From JAHIVN01 sp018816645 (GTDB taxonomy: Bacteria; Patescibacteriota; Dojkabacteria; JAHIVN01), in the NCBI GenBank assembly GCA_043816305.1, contig JBDRHZ010000052.1:1-34160 (forward strand): 34,160 bases of DNA, written 5' to 3'. A model generated the notes under the pieces. That model was not told the origin of the DNA. It saw nothing but the letters and a program-made list of their open reading frames with translations, and ran no database searches. Below, one piece after another: positions 1 through 6,315 of this stretch. The translations under genes were made by a program, and so were the position numbers. Position 1 is the first letter of the stretch. Each line of letters begins with the position of its first letter.

Positions 1-1
1 A

Positions 2-154
2 AAAGGAACAGATTTTTCAAAGGTTGAGCAGGAAGAAATAGATGATATAATCGAGGAGATAAACAATCGTCCTAGAAAGATTCTGGGATACAGTACACCG
101 AACGAAGTTTTTGCTCAGAATCTTTCAAGTGTTCGGATCAAAATGCGAATGTAG
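2..154 (+). CDS. IS30-family transposase, C-terminal fragment (runs off the left edge)
   Basis: Open in frame from base 2 to TAG at 152-154; the start lies outside the window. The translation contains INNRPRKILGYSTPNEVF, the hallmark end of the DDE integrase domain of IS30-family transposases, close to the helix carrying the catalytic Glu. The last ten or so residues (NLSSVRIKMRM) are not a recognisable family tail. The enzyme would cut and join IS ends. Its position at the very edge suggests that the assembly stopped in a repeated IS. Whether the full gene is intact cannot be seen. Confidence 0.85.
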   Translation, partial: KGTDFSKVEQEEIDDIIEEINNRPRKILGYSTPNEVFAQNLSSVRIKMRM

Positions 155-204
155 GCTTCTAAGTTGTAATTTAGACTGTCAAATCTGTCAATATTACTTG
201 GCTT

Positions 205-672
205 TTAACGATTCTTCCTTGTCTTATATTTATCTCTTAGTTTTGCATCTCGAAAAGCTGTCATCCGCCCTGGCAGAGCAAAAAATATGTAAATCTGTAT
301 ATAGATTAGAAGTACAACATATACAAGGAGAAACATTGCCAAGAAAATTCTCATGGACAGAAAGCTCACTCCCTCAGATCTTATTAAATTATAAAGCAGC
401 AAGAAGATCGAATTTGTAAACCACAGAAAAGAGATCTTGCGAACAAACCTATATTTAGGGCCCTCATCCTCATACAATTTAGAAACGAACTTGAAACCTA
501 GAACAGCTAAGATAATAAAAACAAGAACAAGAAAATATATCCACTGCTCATATATGAAAGTTTTGGTCGGATTTCTATCGGTTAAATACTCCCAGTTCAA
601 GACACTTCCCCAGTCAACCTGTTTTAAGTCCACTTGTCTCAGGTTGTCAATAAAATTGTTTATTTTATCCAT
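205..672 (-). CDS. Hypothetical membrane protein, three predicted membrane segments
   Basis: 155 aa, ATG at 670-672. An N-terminal amphipathic stretch (MDKINNFIDNLRQVD) precedes three hydrophobic segments at about residues 43-65, 80-97 and 104-131. The tail is very basic (RDAKLRDKYKTRKNR) and probably cytoplasmic. No catalytic motif and no family that I recognise. The gene ends about 50 bases from the IS30 fragment and is read toward it. A terminator separates it from the next minus-strand gene upstream (stop at 770), so it probably has its own promoter near 680-705. The coding call rests on length and a coherent membrane-protein composition. Confidence 0.65.
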   Translation of the reverse strand: MDKINNFIDNLRQVDLKQVDWGSVLNWEYLTDRNPTKTFIYEQWIYFLVLVFIILAVLGFKFVSKLYEDEGPKYRFVRKISFLWFTNSIFLLLYNLIRSEGVSFLSMRIFLAMFLLVYVVLLIYIQIYIFFALPGRMTAFRDAKLRDKYKTRKNR

Positions 673-709
673 TTAGATTGAATTTTAAATTATTGAAGTC
701 CATTATAAC

Positions 710-741
710 AAAAAAGCTGCCCCTGTAACAGGACAGCTTTA
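710..741 (-). terminator. Intrinsic terminator after the DUF4870-like gene
   Basis: Read on the minus strand, a stem of AAAGCTG...CAGCTTT with inner CCTG/CAGG pairs around TTA is followed directly by six T. It lies about 30 bases past the stop at 770, so it ends transcription of that gene. Confidence 0.85.
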
Positions 742-769
742 GCTACAAAACAAATAATCGCGGTTGCAA

Positions 770-1099
770 TTACTCCTTCACCATTCCGCTTATAACAGGA
801 ACTTCAAATAACTCTCCGCTATTTGCCTTGACAGCTCCCATAATTCTCACGATTAAATCTACAGCAACCCATACAAGAACAAGACAAGATAAGATCCCAA
901 AAGAAATCGTAGCCAAAACACTCAATACGATATACATCACTATAGATGCTATACCAAAGTACATAGAATGCTTCGCACATTTCTTCGTGAACGCATCTTC
1001 GTCATTTAGGAAAATGAAGCTTGTTAATGGTGCAAAAATCCAAGCTAACAAGGCGTTTGTCCTATTTGGAGATGCTGAGGTCGCAGTTTGCTCTGCCAT
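770..1099 (-). CDS. DUF4870/Tic20-like small membrane protein
   Basis: 109 aa, ATG at 1097-1099. A short polar N-terminus (MAEQTATSASPNRTN) is followed by the pattern seen in DUF4870-like proteins: a first hydrophobic helix (about 15-31), an acidic loop (LNDEDAFTKKCAKHS) and two close hydrophobic helices (about 44-67 and 69-91). The C-terminal GAVKANSGELFEVPVI resembles the conserved 'A..G....P.i' tail of this group. Biochemical function is unknown for the family. A terminator at 710-741 follows; the DNA ligase gene lies 62 bases upstream on the same strand and could share a transcript. Confidence 0.7.
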   Translation of the reverse strand: MAEQTATSASPNRTNALLAWIFAPLTSFIFLNDEDAFTKKCAKHSMYFGIASIVMYIVLSVLATISFGILSCLVLVWVAVDLIVRIMGAVKANSGELFEVPVISGMVKE

Positions 1100-1161
1100 G
1101 CTATTTAGATAAAAATTTAACTAATAATCAGTATACAAACCGACTGCACTAAAGTCAATAA

Positions 1162-2970
1162 TTATCTAGATGATTTAGTCCTCACCTTTGCCCACTTATA
1201 CCACTTCTCAATTTCCCTTACAGTTGTTATGGTATCCAGCGTTTTATCTATCCTATCAAACAGTTTAAGCCTTGGGAATCTCAAAGAGTAGCCCATCTTG
1301 CCGTCAAATCCCGCCAAATGATTTGGGCTTCTCGTAATTTCATCCGACTCAACCTCGACTATAACTTTCGGTTCAACCCATACATTCGGGAATAAACCCA
1401 TTGAGACCTCGACATTCTTTGGCTTTTTCTCAAGAGATATGCTGTCAAGCTTTTTCTTGATCACAATCCACTCTTCGTCTTTAATACCGGTTCCTACTTT
1501 TGCTATTGACTGAAATATTTTCTTATTTTTATTTAGAATCCCTATCAATAAAGCTCCTATACCGAATTTTGACCTAGCACCCCTGCCGTCGTAGTATCCA
1601 AGAATGACAGCGTCTACCGTATCTACTACAAACCCTTTTGAGCTCTTTTTATATTTGATCCAGTCGTACCCGCGTTTTGCCGGCATATAAAAACTATCTG
1701 GATTCTTCACTATGATTCCTTCTAACCCTTCTTCTACATACTTTTGGAATACATTCTCAATCTCTCCTACCGTTGAAGTAGTGACCGTAGGAGTTGAATA
1801 TATCAGCCTCTCCCCCTTTCTTTTATTTATGATTTCTCTTAATTTAGTATTTCGCTCCCTAAAAGATTTACCTAAAAAGTCTTGACCATTGAGATATAAA
1901 ACGTCATAAACATATAAACGAACAGGAACTTCTCTCAGCTTCTTTTTGATGTTGTATTTTCTCCTTCGCTGGATAGTCTCTTGGAACGGAAGAAACTGGG
2001 AAGTACTCTCGTCATAAGCAATTATTTCTCCATCGAGAATGATACTTTTTACGCCAAGCTTTTCAATATCCTCGACAATATCTGGAAACATATCCGTCAG
2101 AGACTCAAGGTTTCTAGAATATATCGCGACATTCGAGTTTTTATTCTGTAGCAACTGATGCTGCTCACTCATCGACCCTGCTTCTATTCTAATCCCCTTC
2201 ATATCACAGTGTATTTGGGCTCTTAAACCATCATACTTAGGTTGAACAAGAGGACTCGGAATCCTCTGTAGAATCTTTCCCAATGTTGATTCCCTTTCAC
2301 AGAGCATACTTGCAACAGGAACCCCCGGCAGTATTGAGATTTTTTCTGCAGCCTGAATACCCTTAGAAATTACTTCCTCTGCGATTAGAGCAATGTCATT
2401 TCGAACACCATATGCTTTATCCAAAACAGCCCGCTTTGATTTATCATTAACTGCTAAGATTGACAAGGCATCTAGTATCGATTTATCACTTACTCCCAGG
2501 CGCATGCTGCCCAATATTATTCTAGTAACATACTTCGCCGACAGCTGGTCACAAGACTTCATCAACTCGGAGATTCTATCCATTTTTATCTGCTGTGAAT
2601 CCTTCCCTCCAATCATGGCCATATCGTAGAGCTGTTGATAAACGTCAAGAATTGTCACTGCAGACTTATTCCTTTTTATCTGATTTTGTGCAACTAATCC
2701 CAGGTCCCCATACTCACTAAATTTCTCCTGTATAAACTTCAAATCTAATTCAAACGCCAGGGCCAGAGCTTTCATCATCAGCTTCCTTGCGACATTAAAC
2801 TCTATTGGAATAAACCTCGGCACAACTCTTCCCTGCACAAGATACAAGGCCTCGTCAACCTCACCTTTTTCAAGACTTTTGAGCAGCTCAACCAGCAAAT
2901 CAATCATTTCATTGCGTGATGCTGTATCTTCTATCTTGCTCAAAATTTTAGAAAATTGAATAAATTTCAT
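1162..2970 (-). CDS. lig: ATP-dependent DNA ligase
   Basis: About 602 aa, the usual size of archaeal-type/LIG1-like ligases. The nucleotidyltransferase motifs appear in order: motif I KYDG (Lys about 245, the AMP-carrying residue), motif III LDGEIIAY (about 312), motif IV EGIIVKNP (about 417) and motif V WIKYKK (about 437). A helical DNA-binding domain precedes them and an OB-fold domain with SPNHLAGFDGKMGYSLRFPR follows. It seals nicks using ATP. Most bacteria rely on NAD-dependent LigA; I cannot see whether ligA also exists here. I chose ATG at 2968-2970; an in-frame GTG lies six bases upstream, and neither has a clear ribosome binding site. It follows the Fic gene after 54 bases and may be co-transcribed with it. 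Confidence 0.95.
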   Translation of the reverse strand: MKFIQFSKILSKIEDTASRNEMIDLLVELLKSLEKGEVDEALYLVQGRVVPRFIPIEFNVARKLMMKALALAFELDLKFIQEKFSEYGDLGLVAQNQIKRNKSAVTILDVYQQLYDMAMIGGKDSQQIKMDRISELMKSCDQLSAKYVTRIILGSMRLGVSDKSILDALSILAVNDKSKRAVLDKAYGVRNDIALIAEEVISKGIQAAEKISILPGVPVASMLCERESTLGKILQRIPSPLVQPKYDGLRAQIHCDMKGIRIEAGSMSEQHQLLQNKNSNVAIYSRNLESLTDMFPDIVEDIEKLGVKSIILDGEIIAYDESTSQFLPFQETIQRRRKYNIKKKLREVPVRLYVYDVLYLNGQDFLGKSFRERNTKLREIINKRKGERLIYSTPTVTTSTVGEIENVFQKYVEEGLEGIIVKNPDSFYMPAKRGYDWIKYKKSSKGFVVDTVDAVILGYYDGRGARSKFGIGALLIGILNKNKKIFQSIAKVGTGIKDEEWIVIKKKLDSISLEKKPKNVEVSMGLFPNVWVEPKVIVEVESDEITRSPNHLAGFDGKMGYSLRFPRLKLFDRIDKTLDTITTVREIEKWYKWAKVRTKSSR

Positions 2971-3030
2971 CTGCACTGTTATTAAAGAGTAAGTCCTTCT
3001 AATATTTTGATGCTTCCAGAATTTTACCAG

Positions 3031-4068
3031 CTATTTCAAGACATAGGCAGCAGCTTTAGTTCTACCCTTTTTCATCACAACTCCTTTTCGGATAAGGTCT
3101 TTTAAGTCCCTAAGAATACTGTCATCGCTTATATCCCTGAACATCTTCTGCCAATCTTTATTCTTGATCTTACCGTTTTGAAGAATGAAATCTATGATCT
3201 TTATCTGACGTTCATTAAGCGCTACCTGTCCGAAACTCTTACGCCTCCTCGAGTCTGTACTCAGGTTCAAAACCTTATCCTTGATCCTTTGAAGTTCTAT
3301 ACTCAAGCCTTTAGCAAAGAACTCAAGCCAATGTGTGAGATCATCGTCATTTTCCTCTACGCTTTCTAGGGCATGGTAATAATTTTCAAGATTTTGATCA
3401 TAATATTCTTCCAAAGAAAAAAATCTTTTAATATCATAACCGTCTGCATACAAACTATATGTCGCAAGAATTCTTCCCGTCCTCCCATTACCGTCAGTAA
3501 AAGGATGGATTCTTGAAATCTCGTACTGAATGATTCCTGCCCGGACAATCGGATGAACTTCGGCGCCAGATTCGCTTTCAAGCCATCCGAACAAATTCTC
3601 CATTTCCCCATCAATAAATTCCTGCCCAACGGGTTCAAAGACAACCTCATATGTTTCAGAATTGATAAGTGCCTCGCCACAGGTACGAAACTTTCCAAGT
3701 TCGCTTGTCGGGAGAATTCTCTTCATGACCTTAGCGTGCACAGACAAAACAAGTTCTTTATTGATATCTTTGTTTTTAAGCTTGTCGATGTAGGCTATTA
3801 CTTCTCGGTAATTTGCCACTTCGACTATATCTCTTCTACGAAAAGTCTTGACTTCCTCTCCTTTCATTACTTTCTTAGTTTCATCAAAGTCCAATTTATT
3901 TCCTTCAATTTTTGTTGAGAAATAAACTGTTCTCTCACGAGCCTCCTGCTGAAATCTCCTCTCCCAGGAAGGTATAAGTGGTGCATTCTCAATAATCTGC
4001 TTAGCTGCCTCAATTTGGGCAATAGAGTTTAGGAGCTCATTAGTAATTGTAAAAACAGGTTTAAGCAT
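3031..4068 (-). CDS. fic: Fic/DOC-domain protein (class II, self-inhibited AMP-transferase type)
   Basis: 345 aa. The Fic core motif HPFTDGNGRTGR is complete at residues 188-199, with the catalytic His and the anion-binding GNGR. The N-terminal inhibitory motif [S/T]xxxE[G/N] is present as STKIEGN at 51-57; its Glu normally blocks productive ATP binding (class II Fic). The C-terminal 60 residues look like a winged helix (ERQIKIIDFILQNGKI...LRDLKDLIRKGVV), common in stand-alone Fic proteins. The family usually moves AMP from ATP to a Ser, Thr or Tyr of a target protein, sometimes of itself; the target here is unknown. It starts 23 bases after the TrmB-like regulator on the same strand, so the two are probably one operon. 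Confidence 0.95.
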   Translation of the reverse strand: MLKPVFTITNELLNSIAQIEAAKQIIENAPLIPSWERRFQQEARERTVYFSTKIEGNKLDFDETKKVMKGEEVKTFRRRDIVEVANYREVIAYIDKLKNKDINKELVLSVHAKVMKRILPTSELGKFRTCGEALINSETYEVVFEPVGQEFIDGEMENLFGWLESESGAEVHPIVRAGIIQYEISRIHPFTDGNGRTGRILATYSLYADGYDIKRFFSLEEYYDQNLENYYHALESVEENDDDLTHWLEFFAKGLSIELQRIKDKVLNLSTDSRRRKSFGQVALNERQIKIIDFILQNGKIKNKDWQKMFRDISDDSILRDLKDLIRKGVVMKKGRTKAAAYVLK

Positions 4069-4091
4069 CAGAACTTTTAGTAAAAATAAAT

Positions 4092-4841
4092 CTAAAACTG
4101 AATTCTTTCAGCGCTCTCCCAAAGGATATCAAAATACCTGATAAAGAACAAAACAAGAATTTTATCGTTCGAAGCAATGCCAAATTTATCCCGAGTGTTC
4201 TTGTTCTGCCTAGCTCCCAGCTGAAAAGTATCTTCGTCATAGATAACCAAATTCAAACCAGCAAGATATTTCCTTCGTAGTAGAATTCCTGACCGTTCCC
4301 AGTTCTCAAACCTCTTGAGTTCGGATGTATTCAAGTTGTTTACAATAAACCATACTTTCCCTTTTCTTTTGATAATGTCCAGATGGGTTTTCCAGAATTC
4401 GCTATTTTGCTCACTGCCGCTTGCTACTATTCTGAGAGTCCTTGAAACTTTAGGCATTCTTGCTCTGCCATATCTCTTGTACTCATCCCTGGATTCAAAG
4501 GACCTAATAATCGGACGATAGAGAACACGCCTTCTGCCAACAATTCCCCTCTCTTTTTGCAGATTTGTAATCTCTTGGACAGCCTCCTCAAGTCTCCTCT
4601 TTAGAATTGACTGTAGATCCTTTACCCTATAACTCGCTGGATAGGTATCCAGTTCAGTGATAAGTCCCTGCTCCAATAAGAATTTTATAGGACGATATAG
4701 ATTCTTCCCACGGCTATCAAGTTTTGAATTTATTTCCTTTATCGTCAGTGCCTTTCTGTCCGTATCGAGGATCTCAAGTATTTCAATCTTGAGACTTGAG
4801 AAATCAAAGTAAGCCAGAATATCTTTATAAGTTCTTTTCAT
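4092..4841 (-). CDS. TrmB-like transcriptional regulator
   Basis: 249 aa. Residues about 15-65 form a winged helix (ALTIKEINSKLDS...LYRPIKFLLEQGLI). A helical linker of about 75-100 is a likely dimerisation coiled coil. The C-terminal half reads like the phospholipase-D-fold effector domain of TrmB proteins (RIVASGSEQNSEFWKTHLD... then KYLAGLNLVIYDEDTFQLG), without catalytic HKD motifs. TrmB proteins bind sugars or other ligands and control neighbouring genes. The promoter carries a perfect dyad, suggesting autoregulation and perhaps control of the divergent kinase and downstream fic. The winged helix is clear; the TrmB assignment is by pattern and moderately sure. Confidence 0.65.
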   Translation of the reverse strand: MKRTYKDILAYFDFSSLKIEILEILDTDRKALTIKEINSKLDSRGKNLYRPIKFLLEQGLITELDTYPASYRVKDLQSILKRRLEEAVQEITNLQKERGIVGRRRVLYRPIIRSFESRDEYKRYGRARMPKVSRTLRIVASGSEQNSEFWKTHLDIIKRKGKVWFIVNNLNTSELKRFENWERSGILLRRKYLAGLNLVIYDEDTFQLGARQNKNTRDKFGIASNDKILVLFFIRYFDILWESAERIQF

Positions 4842-4848
4842 AAAATCT

Positions 4849-4877
4849 ATTTTACCCTCTATAGGGTAAATTGTAAA
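4849..4877 (-). promoter_or_regulatory. Promoter of the TrmB-like regulator (leaderless)
   Basis: On the minus strand: -35 TTTACA (4877-4872), exactly 17 bases, -10 TAAAAT (4854-4849). A start site 6-8 bases further falls at about 4842, next to the ATG at 4841, so the mRNA would have essentially no leader. The dyad at 4851-4870 fills the spacer and touches the -10 box. Confidence 0.7.
4851..4870. promoter_or_regulatory. Operator-like perfect inverted repeat
   Basis: TTTACCCT, four bases, AGGGTAAA: an 8+8 perfect dyad in the 56-base gap between the divergent regulator and kinase genes, inside the regulator's promoter. A second shorter dyad, TAAATT-C-AATTTA, follows at 4874-4886. The placement is typical of an autorepressor site; binding by the TrmB-like protein is inferred. 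Confidence 0.7.
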
Positions 4878-4884
4878 TTCAATT

Positions 4885-4890
4885 TATAAT
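4885..4890 (+). promoter_or_regulatory. -10 box of the divergent kinase gene (leaderless)
   Basis: TATAAT ends seven bases before the ATG at 4898, so initiation would fall on or beside the start codon. No good -35 box is visible at the right distance; the position overlaps the operator region. Confidence 0.5.
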
Positions 4891-4897
4891 AATCCCT

Positions 4898-5887
4898 ATG
4901 AAAAAACATCAAACAATTCTCAACACAGAAAATATAGGAAAATATCTTCAAGATAGTAACATTGTCAAACAAAAGAACATTCTCAGAATCGAGGAGATAA
5001 GGGAATATACAAATGTTAATTATGTTTATGAAGTTCTCCTAAGATCCAGAAAAAAGATTTACCTAAAGCAGGCTTTTGACTATGTAAAGATTGCACCTCG
5101 ATTCTCTGCTCCACTAGACAGACAGTTTTATGAATACAAGTCCCTTTTGTGGTTTAGTAACTATTGGAAAGGGATAATTCCTGAAGTTATAATATATGAT
5201 CATTGGAATGAGATAATCGTCATGAGTGAAGCTGGAAAGAACTTCAAAATTTTGGCAGCAGAATTCAAAGACTCAAGACTCCACTTCGAAATTTTACCAA
5301 TACTAGCGAAGTTAACTGCGAAAATTCACGCTAAAACCTTTGATACCTCCTTTATGATACGTCCCGCAAAGGAGAATCAGGAACACATAGACTTTATAGT
5401 AAAATTCAGACTTGAAGGAAGCAGGGCGCTTGAAATGAAAGCCACAGAAGCTCTTTTCTTGGAAAGTCTCAAATGCAGAACAGCTATTTTATATGGAGAC
5501 TTTGCTGCAAAAAATATACTCGTCGGACCATCGGCTAAGGTTGCTATTGTCGATTTTCAAAATGTAGTCCGATTTGATCCGGCATTTGATCTCGGATATC
5601 TTCTAGCTCATTGGTACTTAGAGATCAATACTGAAACCAGTGAAAAAATAATCACTCTCGAAAGCAAGAGGTTCCTGAAAAATTACACTCGAGAATTTTG
5701 GCAGCATAAAAGTGTCAGGGTTTCGGCAATGAATGACATCATCTCTAGAACTTATAAATACATTGGAGCAATTATGCTTCATAGGCTGAGTGGAGAAGGT
5801 AGAAATCCAAATTATCTAGCAAGAAAATCAGAAAACTCTCTGATAGAGATTGCTCGAGGATTGCTCAATAATCAGAGAAATAATTAA
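4898..5887 (+). CDS. APH-fold small-molecule kinase, methylthioribose-kinase-like
   Basis: 329 aa. The N-lobe has YLKQAFDYVK (Lys57, ATP-binding), close to the KQALPYVR element of 5-methylthioribose kinase, followed by LDRQFYEYKSL. The catalytic loop is YGDFAAKN (199-206): the usual HGDxxxxN with His replaced by Tyr but Asp201 and Asn206 kept. The metal-binding Asp219 is in IVDFQN. These proteins phosphorylate hydroxyls of small molecules (aminoglycosides, choline, methylthioribose); the substrate here is unknown. It is divergent from the TrmB-like regulator and shares its operator region. Its stop overlaps by four bases the stop of the convergent gene at 5884. Confidence 0.75.
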   Translation: MKKHQTILNTENIGKYLQDSNIVKQKNILRIEEIREYTNVNYVYEVLLRSRKKIYLKQAFDYVKIAPRFSAPLDRQFYEYKSLLWFSNYWKGIIPEVIIYDHWNEIIVMSEAGKNFKILAAEFKDSRLHFEILPILAKLTAKIHAKTFDTSFMIRPAKENQEHIDFIVKFRLEGSRALEMKATEALFLESLKCRTAILYGDFAAKNILVGPSAKVAIVDFQNVVRFDPAFDLGYLLAHWYLEINTETSEKIITLESKRFLKNYTREFWQHKSVRVSAMNDIISRTYKYIGAIMLHRLSGEGRNPNYLARKSENSLIEIARGLLNNQRNN

Positions 5888-6252
5888 CTCAGCATATAGT
5901 AACTTCCTTTTGTTCTGCCTATTTGCTTGACATAGCCTTTTTCTTCCAGAAAATCCATGTCTCGCCGCAAAGTGCGCTTCGTCACACCTTCAATCACGCT
6001 AGAGATCATTTCATTTGTTATCTTTTCTTCTTTATCAAATAGACTCAGAATTCTTTTCTGCCTCATATTCAACCTGTCCTTTTTGCTTTTTATTTCATTC
6101 CTTGCTTTCTTTATGAGTTTCTTACCTCCGCTTCCTATCGCAGAACCTCTCTTCTTTACAGCCGATACGGCCATCAAGACACCAACAACAGCTGCTGCAC
6201 CATAAAAAGCTACTTTTAATGCGTTTTTCGAAACTGATGATTTCTCTTTCAT
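5884..6252 (-). CDS. Membrane-anchored winged-helix (DeoR-type) protein
   Basis: About 122 aa. One predicted membrane helix (ALKVAFYGAAAVVGVLMAVS) lies near the N-terminus, followed by a very basic stretch (KKLIKKARNEIKSKKDRLN). The C-terminal 60 residues are a DeoR-like winged helix: MRQKRILSLFDKEEKITNEM, then TKRTLRRDMDFLEEKGYV as recognition helix, then a wing ending YYMLS. It could be a membrane-tethered DNA-binding regulator; its targets are unknown. I chose ATG at 6250-6252; an in-frame GTG four codons upstream (6264) is possible, and the AAAGGA just before the ATG is rather close. Convergent with the kinase, overlapping at the stops. Confidence 0.7.
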   Translation of the reverse strand: MKEKSSVSKNALKVAFYGAAAVVGVLMAVSAVKKRGSAIGSGGKKLIKKARNEIKSKKDRLNMRQKRILSLFDKEEKITNEMISSVIEGVTKRTLRRDMDFLEEKGYVKQIGRTKGSYYMLS

Positions 6253-6315
6253 ATTTCCTTTCACAAAGATAATAAACTTCTCTCATTCTACAGAAGTTGC
6301 AGTAAGTAGTAAAGT

